This document shows, one piece after another, positions 1-7,921 of a stretch of DNA of 64,000 bases. The stretch spans positions 1 through 64,000 of the forward strand of contig NZ_JAIUZI010000005.1 of the NCBI RefSeq assembly GCF_020171285.1, written 5' to 3'. Position 1 is the stretch's first letter. The number at the start of each line of letters is the position of its first letter. The notes under the pieces are model-generated. The model did not search any database and was not told the DNA's origin. It saw only the letters and a program-made list of their open reading frames with translations. Origin of the DNA: Seohaeicola saemankumensis (GTDB lineage: Bacteria; Pseudomonadota; Alphaproteobacteria; Rhodobacterales; Rhodobacteraceae). A program made the translations under genes and the position numbers.

Positions 1-14
1 ACGTAACAGGTCAT
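1..14 (-). CDS. Possible start of a leftward gene cut by the window edge
   Basis: On the minus strand an ATG ends at base 14 and is preceded, six bases upstream, by AAGGAG, a good ribosome site. Only the residues MTCY can be read before the edge. Some IS110-family transposases begin in a similar way, and the surroundings are full of insertion-sequence debris, but four residues cannot establish identity. The call rests mainly on the ribosome site and on an in-frame ATG two codons upstream. Confidence 0.25.
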
Positions 15-277
15 GGCCATCTCCTTCTGGCTGTTCAATCACTGCAATCTATGCAGCGACTCAGCCCGATGACCGCATCTCTCTTATCAAATCACCCTAA
101 ACTGTCCCATTGGCGCTGAAGTTAGACATAACACTTTGGGAACAATATCAATAGGAAAAATGAACCGAACTGCGAACTTCGTTAGCCGGTGTCAGTAACT
201 TTTTTGGAGAACAGTTCAATGCTTGCCCTTCCGCCAAGAATTGGGCTAAAACACTTGGTGCAAAAGGTGGACGTGAG

Positions 278-352
278 ATGGCGGAGAAGAGGCGTTCGGA
301 CGAGAACTTATTGAAGTTGCACGAGCGACCGTTTCGGCTGCTGAAGAAATGA
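278..352 (+). pseudogene. IS3-type orfA 5' fragment
   Basis: A 24-codon reading frame begins MAEKRRSDENLLKLHE and then stops. The opening matches the usual N-terminus of IS3-family OrfA proteins (consensus near MAGKRHSDEDILKLLREIE), and the DNA is visibly similar to the second fragment at 2231. Nothing of the helix-turn-helix core or of orfB remains. I read this as a dead insertion-sequence remnant; the frame is too short to exclude chance resemblance. Confidence 0.4.
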
Positions 353-401
353 AAGCCAAGTATTTTGCAAGCTGAAATTTTGAGCACCTGCACATATCTA
401 G

Positions 402-690
402 ATGGAAAAACAAATGAAAAATGCTTTCATCTCTGGCGTCTCAGGGCAAGACGGTTCTTATCTAGCCGACCTTCTAGTAGCAAAAGGGTACGAAGTTCAC
501 GGCATCAAGCGTCGTTCGTCGTCGTTCAATACCGCGCGGATCGACCTTCGAATTGGGAGATCCGGCCAAGGCCAATGAGCAGCTGGATTGGACCCACGCC
601 ACCTCGCTGTCGGAGATGGTCGCCGATTTGGTGCGCGCGGGCATCGACGTGGTGCAGCGCGATAAGGATCGCCGAGGCCGGCACGGCTGA
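402..690 (+). pseudogene. gmd: GDP-mannose 4,6-dehydratase remnant with internal deletion
   Basis: The first part (ATG at 402 or 414) encodes [19 protein letters not shown] and continues to [10 protein letters not shown], the Rossmann nucleotide-binding N-terminus of GDP-mannose 4,6-dehydratase with its GxxGxxG motif. Immediately after, in the +1 frame from about 547, comes [20 protein letters not shown] and a short tail ending in a stop at 690, which resembles the enzyme's C-terminus. The roughly 270 central residues, including the catalytic Thr/Glu/Tyr/Lys set, are gone and the two ends are out of frame. The intact enzyme makes GDP-4-keto-6-deoxymannose for fucose or rhamnose sugars; this copy cannot. 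It points to a former surface-glycan locus. Confidence 0.85.
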
Positions 691-717
691 ATCCGGCACA
701 ACGGGCGGGTCTGGATC

Positions 718-1797
718 ATGACAAGAGTTCTAGTGCTGGGTTTTTCGGTCAGTGCCGGGCGGCGGAACTATGTGTTCGAAGCAGCCAGAACGATGCCCCA
801 TGACATCGATCTGGTTCGCACCGCAATGGGCGGGTGGATGCCGCTCCACCTAGCGCACATCATGGAACATGTCCTGGATCAAAGCCGGCCCGACGCTGTT
901 GTCTTCGAAGTGGCTACATCGGGCATTTATGTCTTGAAAGAAGATATCCTAACGCAGTCCCTGACACGGCTTGCGACCGCTTGCCTGGAGCGGGACATCC
1001 CCTTTTCGTTCCTTAACCTGCCCCGTCTCGATCTCCAAGACGGTTCGGCCGACACCACGGAATGGGTGCGCGAGGCCGTGACCGACTTTGCGCGGGCGTG
1101 CCGCGTGCCGGTTCGCAATCCAATACTTATCGCCGGCGACCTGGAGGATTATGTTCATCCTTCCGAGACAGGCATGGTGCGCTATGCCCGATGCCTCACA
1201 GAATTGCTGGAATGGGTTCCCAATCTGTCGACAAAGCACATACATGACCCTGGGCCCGAACCCTTTCATGTTGGCTTCGACATGGTTAGTGCGCTTTGGT
1301 CGGGTCCATTGCGGGACCGGCCGCATGACCGCAACGGCTTTGCCTGTCCGGTCATGGAACTTCCCTCTGGAGACAGCGTTGAGTTTGAGACCCGCGACGG
1401 CACGACGGCCGTCGGGATCGGGGTTGCAACAAACCTGCTCGCCGGGCAACTGCTGATCGAGGATCTCGAGTCCGATGTCCGTATTGTCCTGGATACCTAC
1501 ACGCCGCATTCCTATTATGAACGCCCATTGCTTCAGTTCTTCAAAGGCGCCTCGATGCGACGGTTCCGCGTGACCCAACTGCCTGATCCTCCCACGGTGA
1601 AGCTGATCAAGGGCGAGCCCGACAGCGGCGCCCGGGTCGGAAGCATCTTGGGCCTTGCCCTGAGAACCACGCCGCCGCATCCGGAAAGCTGGCGTGCGCT
1701 TCATGTTCCTGTCGACATCGCTCCGGAAACGCTGCGGAGCGCCCCGCCCTCCGCTATGGCCGGTAGTACACCCAACCGTCCGGCGGCCACTACCTGA
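718..1797 (+). CDS. SGNH/GDSL-type hydrolase-like protein
   Basis: The 359-residue protein begins with LVLGFSVSAG, compatible with block I of SGNH hydrolases (nucleophile Ser10), and has EDYVHPSETG near residues 143-152, which fits the block V DxxH pair (Asp144, His147). Such proteins de-esterify or acylate surface polysaccharides. The C-terminal half (from about residue 180) is not recognised and may be a carbohydrate-binding part. No signal peptide is apparent, so it probably acts in the cytoplasm or needs a partner. It lies directly behind the gmd remnant and before another broken gene, so it looks like the surviving member of a decayed glycan cluster. The substrate is unknown. Confidence 0.6.
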   Translation: MTRVLVLGFSVSAGRRNYVFEAARTMPHDIDLVRTAMGGWMPLHLAHIMEHVLDQSRPDAVVFEVATSGIYVLKEDILTQSLTRLATACLERDIPFSFLNLPRLDLQDGSADTTEWVREAVTDFARACRVPVRNPILIAGDLEDYVHPSETGMVRYARCLTELLEWVPNLSTKHIHDPGPEPFHVGFDMVSALWSGPLRDRPHDRNGFACPVMELPSGDSVEFETRDGTTAVGIGVATNLLAGQLLIEDLESDVRIVLDTYTPHSYYERPLLQFFKGASMRRFRVTQLPDPPTVKLIKGEPDSGARVGSILGLALRTTPPHPESWRALHVPVDIAPETLRSAPPSAMAGSTPNRPAATT

Positions 1798-1809
1798 CGG
1801 GAGGATGGC

Positions 1810-2080
1810 ATGACACCTAACCTGCAGGGCGTACAGTTCTGGATGCCGGGCCATCGGGGCCCGCTGGCCGACTGCGTGACCGATCGCCGTCGCTGAGGCC
1901 GCCACAGAACAGGGCGCGGGGGGCACCATCCGGACCCAGCACTATTTTGCCGCGTCTGGCGGCACCATCGTGTCGCGGGCGCTGGCGGCGCAGCCGGATG
2001 TCGTTCTGCTGAGCGAGGTGACTCCGGAGCCTGGCGAAATCTGTTTCAATCCCTTCGATCCGGTGGTCGCTTACGGCTGA
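1810..2080 (+). pseudogene. Broken gene, possibly sulfotransferase-like N-terminus
   Basis: A short frame starting MTPNLQGVQFWMPGHRGPL stops after 28 codons. A second frame, open from about 1880 and without its own start, encodes HYFAASGGTIVSRALAAQPD and then VVLLSEVTPEPG before stopping at 2080. The glycine-rich stretch followed by a small helix and LLSE resembles the beginning of P-loop sulfotransferase-like proteins found in glycan loci, but the rest is missing. Both the frameshift and the early stop indicate a dead gene. The family assignment is a guess from pattern. Confidence 0.3.
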
Positions 2081-2230
2081 GGGCGAAATAGCACGCTAAG
2101 GGTAGGGCAACCTGATCAACTCACAGGGCTTGCGTTTATCAGGACGATGGTTGATTTTCCTCCCAAGCGACCTGCTGTCCTTCCCCCTCAAAACTGGGCC
2201 ATTACATTGGCCGCAGAAGGGGGAGTTGAC

Positions 2231-2319
2231 GTGGCAGGGAAGCGACATTCGGACGAAGACATCTTGAAGCTGCCGCATGAGATCGAGTTGAAGCTGAGTG
2301 CTGGCGAGGATGTGGCCTC
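2231..2319 (+). mobile_element. IS3-family orfA 5' fragment fused to prophage DNA
   Basis: From GTG 2231 the frame reads AGKRHSDEDILKLPHEIELK and then LSAGEDVA, a clear IS3-family OrfA N-terminus. About 60 bases upstream lies a C/A-rich stretch (TGTCCTTCCCCC and following) that may be the element's end. After roughly 29 codons the homology stops and sequence coding for a phage tail fibre begins in another frame. No orfB is present. It marks an old insertion or recombination point between the glycan debris and the prophage remnant. Confidence 0.6.
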
Positions 2320-3525
2320 TCCACGCTGGGCGCCCTGGGCGGCGGCTACCTGGTCAAGTCGGCCGCCTACGCGGTCACCATCGCCGACCGGGGCAGGATC
2401 ATCGACGCCCAGGGCAGCTGGAGCCTCGCCCTGCCGGCGGCGGCGACAGCCGGCGCGGGGTTCTTGCTCTTCCTGCGCAATTCCGGCGCCGGTGTCATCA
2501 CCATCGACCCAAGCGGTGCGGAAACCGTCAACGGCGCCGCCACCTGGGACGTAAATGACGGGCAAAGCCGGCTCCTCGTCTGCACCGGTTCGGGCTGGAT
2601 CACCGATGGCCGGCCCGATCTCGACAACCTGGACGGCATCGGCATCGGCACCGCCTCGGATGCCACCAATCGGCTGGCCGTCGCGGCGGCGGCAACGCTG
2701 CTCACGCATTCGGGCGCCGACCATCTGCTGAAGATCGACAAGGCGGCGACCGGCGACACCGCGGCCGTGCAGTTCCAGACCGCAGGCTCCGGCCGGGCCG
2801 AGATCGGAACCGGCGGCACGGACCACCTGGCCTTCAGGGTGAGCGACGACGGCGCGGCCTGGCAGACCGCGCTCAGCATCGATCCGCAGACCGGGGTGCC
2901 GGACCTGCCGCTCGGGGCCTCGGCCGCGACCCTCGCGCTCGGGGCCGGAACCCCGGCCAGCCCGTCGGTCACCTTCGCGGACAACCTGGACACCGGGCTG
3001 TTCCTGGCCGCCGCCGGCACGGTGGGCGTTGCCATCGGCGGCAGCGAGGCCGCGCGCTGGAGCGCCACCGGGTATCTCGGCCTCGGCACGCTCAACCCGG
3101 CCAAGCTGCTCGACGTGAACGGCGAGGCCATCATCCGCGCCACGCTCAGCGTCAGCAACGCCAACGGCGGCACCATGACGCTGGCCGATACCACCAATGG
3201 CGGCTACGCGCAGATCGGTTCCTACAACGGCCGTCTGGTGTTCCGCGCCGACCAGGGCAACAGCGAGACCAACACGACGATCACCTTCCTGATGGACAGC
3301 TTCGAGATCGCCCGCTTTGCCACCGGCGGGTCCTTCGGTCTGGGCACATCGGCGCCCACCGCGCTCCTGGACGTGGCGGGCGACACGATCCGGCTGCGCG
3401 ACAAGCGCACCGTCGCGGCCTCGAACGAGGCCGGAAACGAGGGCGATGTCTGCTGGGACGATGACTTCATCTATGTCTGCGTCGCGGCCAACACCTGGAA
3501 GCGCGCGGCGCTGACAAGCTGGTAA
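2320..3525 (+). CDS. Phage tail fibre-like protein, 5'-truncated
   Basis: The open frame starts in mid-protein at the insertion-sequence junction (STLGALGGGYLVKSAAYAV) and runs 400 codons. It shows features typical of alphaproteobacterial prophage tail fibres: a beta-rich DIDAQGS-like segment, repeated units of the form GLGTLNPAKLLDVNGE and LGTSAPTALLDVAGD seen in trimeric fibre shafts, and a C-terminal DDFIYVCVAANTWKRAALTSW-type ending. The lost N-terminus would attach to the baseplate. The first internal start with reasonable context is ATG 2464. The gene is probably non-functional for host binding, although a shorter product could be made. Confidence 0.65.
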   Translation, partial: STLGALGGGYLVKSAAYAVTIADRGRIIDAQGSWSLALPAAATAGAGFLLFLRNSGAGVITIDPSGAETVNGAATWDVNDGQSRLLVCTGSGWITDGRPDLDNLDGIGIGTASDATNRLAVAAAATLLTHSGADHLLKIDKAATGDTAAVQFQTAGSGRAEIGTGGTDHLAFRVSDDGAAWQTALSIDPQTGVPDLPLGASAATLALGAGTPASPSVTFADNLDTGLFLAAAGTVGVAIGGSEAARWSATGYLGLGTLNPAKLLDVNGEAIIRATLSVSNANGGTMTLADTTNGGYAQIGSYNGRLVFRADQGNSETNTTITFLMDSFEIARFATGGSFGLGTSAPTALLDVAGDTIRLRDKRTVAASNEAGNEGDVCWDDDFIYVCVAANTWKRAALTSW

Positions 3526-3537
3526 GGGAGAGCGATC

Positions 3538-3873
3538 ATGGAAACGGACTGGAAACTGAACGCCACCGTGCTTCCGGAGGTCAACGGCTTTGCCGATGTG
3601 GTTCAGGTGGTGCACTGGGAGTGCTTCGCCAGCGAGGGCGACACCCTGGCGCGGCTTTACGGCGCCGTCGATCTGCCGCCCCCCACCGATCCGGAGACCT
3701 ATGTCGATCTCTCGGCGATCCAGGAGGCCAGCGGCGAGAGCCGCCGGGCGATCATCCTGGGCTGGGCCGAGCAGCTGCAGCCGGGCTTCGTCGCCGCCAC
3801 CGAGGCCGCGGCCATGGCCCGTCTGCAGGAGCGGCTGGCGCAGAGCGCACCGGCGCAGGTCACCCTCCTCTGA
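3538..3873 (+). CDS. Small prophage protein downstream of tail fibre
   Basis: The 111-residue protein follows the tail fibre gene after 12 bases, with GGGAGAG as its ribosome site. It has an N-terminal beta-rich half (LNATVLPEVNGFADVVQVVH), a central Pro/Asp stretch and an Ala/Gln-rich C-terminal helix. Proteins of this size and position recur behind tail fibres in Rhodobacteraceae prophages and may be assembly factors, but I do not recognise a characterised family. The position within a phage block is the main clue. Confidence 0.6.
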   Translation: METDWKLNATVLPEVNGFADVVQVVHWECFASEGDTLARLYGAVDLPPPTDPETYVDLSAIQEASGESRRAIILGWAEQLQPGFVAATEAAAMARLQERLAQSAPAQVTLL

Positions 3874-3877
3874 GAGG

Positions 3878-3903
3878 CCGGGGGGCGGGGCTACGCCCCC
3901 CGG
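3878..3903. repeat. GC-rich perfect hairpin
   Basis: Arms CCGGGGGGCG and CGCCCCCCGG pair perfectly around the loop GGGCTA, directly after the stop of the small phage gene. There is no T-run on either side, so it is not a standard intrinsic terminator. A near-identical design occurs between argD and argF (47850-47868). It is probably a dispersed intergenic palindrome of this lineage and may stabilise RNA 3' ends. Confidence 0.6.
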
Positions 3904-3997
3904 ACACGGGCGAACGCTCAAGGAAGCCCGCCGACCCCAAGATGCTCAAGGCCGCTCCGCCCCCGAAGGGGCAGGGGCAAAACTGGAGCGATTCGGG

Positions 3998-4207
3998 TTG
4001 CCAGGACATGAACAACGTTGCCGCAGCTGCCGGCGACTGCTACTCAAACACGACACCGGCGCGGTCAACGGTCTCATCGAGATCAAATGCCCCCGCTGCC
4101 GGACCTTCAACACCCTGAGGCCACACCAGAGCCCTGACCCCAAGCGCCCCCGACCCCGGCGGGCGCGAGATGGAAAGGAGCCCCGACGTGGCCCGCAAAC
4201 CTTCTGA
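3998..4207 (+). CDS. Com-like zinc finger translational regulator
   Basis: The frame encodes two CxxC pairs (Cys8/Cys11 and Cys31/Cys34 if TTG 3998 is the start) in the setting RCRSCRRLLL ... LIEIKCPRCRTFN, the signature of the phage Mu Com family. In Mu, Com is a zinc-binding protein that opens the translation start of the mom DNA-modification gene. GGAG lies nine bases before this TTG; no ATG exists in frame near the domain. The 3' end overlaps the next gene, a DNA methylase, by 20 bases, so Com may control that gene. The basic tail (KRPRPRRARDGKEPRRG) would suit RNA binding. Confidence 0.7.
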   Translation: MPGHEQRCRSCRRLLLKHDTGAVNGLIEIKCPRCRTFNTLRPHQSPDPKRPRPRRARDGKEPRRGPQTF

Positions 4208-5048
4208 AACGCAAGAAACGGCGGTGTTTGAACAGGGTTCAAACATGGCTTTGACCCCCGTTCAAAAGACCCTTCCAGTCGCCCCCTGGCTGGGCGGCAA
4301 GCGCAACCTGGCGAAACGCGTCTGCGCCATCATCGAGGCGACGCCGCACAGCCTTTATGCCGAGCCCTTCGTGGGCATGGGCGGCATTTTCTTGCGCCGC
4401 TCGATGCGGCCGCGCTCGGAGGTAATCAACGATCTCGGCCGCGACATCGCCAACCTCTTCCGCATCCTGCAGCGGCACTATCCCCAGTTCATCGACTGCC
4501 TGCGCTTCCAGCTCACCACGCGCGCCGAGTTTGAGCGCCTGGTCGACACCCGGCCCGAGACGCTCACCGATCTCGAACGCGCGGCGCGGTTTCTCTACCT
4601 GCAGCGCACCGCCTTTGGCGGCAAGGTCTCGGGTCGGAACTTCGGGGTGTCCCCGGACCGGCCCGCGCGCTTCAACCTCTCGACGCTGGAGCCGATGCTG
4701 GAAGACGTACATGCCAGGCTTTCCGGCGTTGTCATCGAATGCCTGCCATATGCCGAGTTCATCGCCCGCTACGACCGGCCGGGGGCGCTCTTCTACCTCG
4801 ATCCGCCCTATTGGGGCTCGGAGGACGATTACGGCAAGGCAATGTTCGAGCCGGGCGATTTCGCGCGGCTGGCGGACCAGCTGAGAGGGCTGAAGGGCCG
4901 GTTCCTGATGTCGATCAACGATGTGCCGGAGATCCGCGAGCTCTTCGCTGGCTTCGATCTGCAGGAGGTCAGCACCAGCTACACCGTGGGCAAGAAGAGC
5001 GGCAGCAGGGGGCAGAGGGGGGAACTGCTGGTGTCGGGGGGAGGGTGA
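4188..5048 (+). CDS. Prophage Dam-type DNA adenine methyltransferase
   Basis: The protein has the D12-class order of motifs: WLGGKRNL (residues 34-41), the AdoMet-binding EPFVGMGGIF (59-68) and catalytic DPPY (205-208) followed by WGSEDDYG. It would methylate N6 of adenine in a short site, protecting phage DNA or altering its control; the specificity cannot be read. GTG 4188 is preferred because AAGGAG sits seven bases upstream; ATG 4170 and ATG 4245 are alternatives. The start lies inside the Com-like gene, an arrangement that invites translational coupling. The C-terminus is Gly/Ser-rich and ends abruptly, which may mean slight truncation. Confidence 0.85.
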   Translation: MARKPSETQETAVFEQGSNMALTPVQKTLPVAPWLGGKRNLAKRVCAIIEATPHSLYAEPFVGMGGIFLRRSMRPRSEVINDLGRDIANLFRILQRHYPQFIDCLRFQLTTRAEFERLVDTRPETLTDLERAARFLYLQRTAFGGKVSGRNFGVSPDRPARFNLSTLEPMLEDVHARLSGVVIECLPYAEFIARYDRPGALFYLDPPYWGSEDDYGKAMFEPGDFARLADQLRGLKGRFLMSINDVPEIRELFAGFDLQEVSTSYTVGKKSGSRGQRGELLVSGGG

Positions 5049-5374
5049 AGGGGGGGATTCCGGACTTTCTCCGCAGGCGCGAACGGATCAAGCTGTTATG
5101 TTGAACGCCGACATCCGCATTCGCTTGTTATCGAGATGTTTTCTGCGCTGCCGCAAGTCGGCTCGGAGCCCAATCACCGAATTCCGTAGTCTGCATCAGC
5201 GTCAACAATACCCATCAAGCCGACCTTCAAGAAGCCAATTGTGCTCCCAACAAACTTAGGTTCCGAGGGGGGCTTATGGGTCCCTGCGTACAGTTTCCCT
5301 CAGGCGCTAAACCGAATAAGGGATTAATGGGGCGGCGATGGCAGGAAACCGTCTGGTCGCCGCCCGTGGAAGGC
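5049..5374. other. Non-coding stretch after prophage remnant
   Basis: This stretch of about 330 bases separates the methylase from the convergent amidohydrolase gene. I see no convincing coding frame, repeat or terminator in it. Its base composition is lower in GC than the flanking genes, consistent with mobile-element debris and perhaps the right edge of the prophage remnant. No attachment site could be recognised. Confidence 0.5.
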
Positions 5375-6721
5375 CTAATTCAGCGTATTCTTGTAGATCA
5401 CGCCGTCCTTCATGATAATCTTGATGTTGTCGCGGTCTGTGACCGCATCGAGGCTTTCCAGCGGGTTGCCTTCGACGAGCAAGAGATCGGCCAGCGCGTC
5501 CACTTCGACACGTCCGATAACACCAGGATACGGATTGCGTGGACCGGATAGTTGCAGCAGTTCCGTTGCATTTCCGGTGGTCATCTTCAGGATCTCATAT
5601 GGCGTGAACCAGTCCAGAAGACGCTCCAACTGCTCAACCTCTTCACTGACACCGATTCCCTTTCCAGGGCTGATGAAGATGTCAGTGCCGTGCACTACCT
5701 TGAGGTCGGGCAAGGATTTGATCGCTTCGTAGACCTTGCCGGTTCCTTCGCAGACAATTGCTTGCTTGGCGTTCTGATCGGGGGTCAGTCCGGGTTCATT
5801 GCACAGTGTGAATGGCTGGATGCTGAGCCAGATCCCTTCTTTCGCCATGCGCTGCAACGTGGCTTCGTCGAGCAGTTGGCCGTGCTCAATCGACTTGACC
5901 CCGCCATCGATGGCTTGATTGACGGCGCGCGCGTTGTATCCATGTACGGTAACATAGGTACCCCAGTTCTCTGCGGCCGCCACCGCCGCTTCGATTTCCT
6001 CTACAGTGAACTGCGTCGTATCGAGCGGATCATTGATGCCGCTGACCGAACCGCTGATCGCAAGTTTGATCTGCGAGGCGCCAAGGCGAAGCTGTTCGCG
6101 CGCAGCGGCGAGCATGAGCGGCACACCATCGACGACCAATCCGGCACCCTTCTGGCCGGGAACTGTCATCTTTCCGGTTATGGTCGGGTTAGGTTCGACG
6201 GGCAGCCGGAAATCGGCGTGCCCACTGGTCTGCGAAATCATGGCACCGGAGGGATAGACCCGTGGGCCAGGGACCGTGCCTTCATCGATTGCCCGCTTCA
6301 GGTCAAACACGTCTCCGGCCATGTCACGAACAGTCGTAATGCCATTCATCAACGTTTGTTCGGCGATCACTACACCCTGGATCATCCCATAACCCGGTCG
6401 CTGGAACAGGACTTCGGCAAACGTGATCCCGGAAAACATAAGATGCGTGTGGGAATCGATCATTCCCGGCATCAGCGTGTACCCGCTGCCGTCAATCACC
6501 TGCGCGTCTGCCACGGCGATGTCGTCGGACGAAATTTGCGTAATCGTGTTGCCGGTCACTAGGACACTGACATCCTGCATCAGCGCTTCGTTCACCCCAT
6601 CAAATATGTCGACGTTCGTGAACAGGATCGCACCGCCGGTTGCAGCGTCCTGCGCGTTGCTGAGAGCAGGCGAAATCAGCAACGTTGCGATGAGCGCTGC
6701 CGTTTTGGATGGAAAAGCCAT
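5375..6721 (-). CDS. Exported metal-dependent amidohydrolase
   Basis: The 448-residue protein starts MAFPSKTAALIATLLISPAL, a signal peptide ending near SNAQD, so it is likely periplasmic. It then shows the amidohydrolase TIM-barrel motifs: PGMIDSHTHLMF with the HxH metal pair, a Lys in SQIKLAISG that could be carboxylated, YVTVHGYNARA and IEHGQLL for the next histidines, and VVHGTDIF for the last Asp. This is the imidazolonepropionase/prolidase-like branch, whose members cleave N-acyl or dipeptide substrates. GAGG eight bases before ATG 6721 supports this start; a longer upstream frame overlaps the divergent regulator and is rejected. The neighbour on the other strand is an AraC regulator that probably controls it. 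Confidence 0.85.
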   Translation of the reverse strand: MAFPSKTAALIATLLISPALSNAQDAATGGAILFTNVDIFDGVNEALMQDVSVLVTGNTITQISSDDIAVADAQVIDGSGYTLMPGMIDSHTHLMFSGITFAEVLFQRPGYGMIQGVVIAEQTLMNGITTVRDMAGDVFDLKRAIDEGTVPGPRVYPSGAMISQTSGHADFRLPVEPNPTITGKMTVPGQKGAGLVVDGVPLMLAAAREQLRLGASQIKLAISGSVSGINDPLDTTQFTVEEIEAAVAAAENWGTYVTVHGYNARAVNQAIDGGVKSIEHGQLLDEATLQRMAKEGIWLSIQPFTLCNEPGLTPDQNAKQAIVCEGTGKVYEAIKSLPDLKVVHGTDIFISPGKGIGVSEEVEQLERLLDWFTPYEILKMTTGNATELLQLSGPRNPYPGVIGRVEVDALADLLLVEGNPLESLDAVTDRDNIKIIMKDGVIYKNTLN

Positions 6722-6949
6722 TGAAATACCTCGATCAATCATGGAGCGGATGAGAGCGCTTGTACGACCGACCAGATAAAGGGGAACATTGGAAAGCTGA
6801 CCTGACCCGGATTTGGCTTTCACTGCTAATTCCCTCCCTAACATGAAATGAATCATGATAGCGTTGGTCCATGCCGGACGGCAAAAGCGCGATCCGTCGT
6901 CAAAGATTACCGTGACACCAGATTTGGTCACGAAAAAGCGAGGTTCGAA

Positions 6950-7921
6950 ATGTTCACTCATAGGGCCGCTGATCAGAATGTAAGACTGCGAGACTACTAT
7001 GACCGGTATCCGATCATCGAGGCCGAAGCGGTCCAGCTCGGCCGGGGTGCCCTCATTCAACGCTCGGTAACGATCTGGGGGCGCAACTGCATCCTTGTCC
7101 GAAGCGCAATCTGGCAGAAGACCACATCGACGATTGTAGCGCACCCAGATTGGGTGATGCTCCAGTGCCCGATATCGTGGCAAGGCGACCTGAAAATTAA
7201 CGGCCACGTCGTAAGGGCCGGCGACGTACTTTTGCTGGATGGCGGCAAGGAATGGATCACTTCTGGCGAACGACGAGATCAGATCCTGCTGGGAGTCAAG
7301 CGCAAGGCTCTTTCTGCGGCAATTACCAGTCAAACCGCGGGAGAGATCACGAAGCTGGAACTTGAGAACCGTCTTTTGGTCAACGGTAGCGCGGTTGGCG
7401 CTGTCCTGCGGCGCACTTTAATCAGTCTTCTGGCAACGGTAGACGGTATGGCTGAGGATAATGGACGGCTCTCGATGCCACCGGTTCACGAAGCCGACCT
7501 GGTTTCAGCCATCGCCGCGTGCCTCGACACTTCAATGGACACCGCTAAGCCCTTGGAGCACCAGTGCAGTTCCGTCCGGACCGTCGCTGCTGTGCGTTCG
7601 GCACTACGTGAGGCTGGTCCCATCTCTCCATCCGTCGCCGATCTTTGCAAGCTGGCCGGCGTTGGGCGCACGCAGATGCACAAGTGTTTCAAGGAGGTCT
7701 ACGGAATCTCGACGGGGCAGTACATCAAGAAGCATCGTCTGACTTTGGCGAGAGAAGCGCTTCTAGATCCGCTTGGTGCCCCAAAGATGGTTAAGCAAGC
7801 TGCTCTGATGATGGGGTTCCTCGGCAGCGGTCGTTTCGCCCATGATTACAAAGCCATGTTCGGCGAATTACCGTCCACGACCTTGGCGCGAGCCAATACC
7901 TGCCGGGCAAGCTGTAGCTAG
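6950..7921 (+). CDS. AraC-family transcriptional regulator
   Basis: The C-terminal third carries the double helix-turn-helix of AraC proteins (ISPSVADLCKLAGVGRTQMH, then IKKHRLTLAREALL and the second helix unit MMGFLGSGRFAHDYKAMFG). The N-terminal 200 residues would bind a ligand. ATG 6950 is preferred for its GAGG six bases upstream and gives 323 residues; an upstream ATG at 6848 would add 34 residues. It is divergent from the amidohydrolase gene with about 230 bases between, so a shared control region is likely, with the amidohydrolase substrate or product as a plausible effector. Confidence 0.85.
   Translation: MFTHRAADQNVRLRDYYDRYPIIEAEAVQLGRGALIQRSVTIWGRNCILVRSAIWQKTTSTIVAHPDWVMLQCPISWQGDLKINGHVVRAGDVLLLDGGKEWITSGERRDQILLGVKRKALSAAITSQTAGEITKLELENRLLVNGSAVGAVLRRTLISLLATVDGMAEDNGRLSMPPVHEADLVSAIAACLDTSMDTAKPLEHQCSSVRTVAAVRSALREAGPISPSVADLCKLAGVGRTQMHKCFKEVYGISTGQYIKKHRLTLAREALLDPLGAPKMVKQAALMMGFLGSGRFAHDYKAMFGELPSTTLARANTCRASCS

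Noticed and set aside
148..393. 81-codon minus-strand frame near the left edge
   Set aside because: It runs opposite the orfA-like stub, has no ribosome site or recognisable sequence.
2188..3921. 577-codon open frame on the minus strand
   Set aside because: It is opposite the phage tail fibre gene, Gly/Arg/Ala-rich without domains, and arises from high GC third positions of the real gene.
5552..6562. 336-codon plus-strand frame
   Set aside because: Opposite the amidohydrolase gene; no family pattern.
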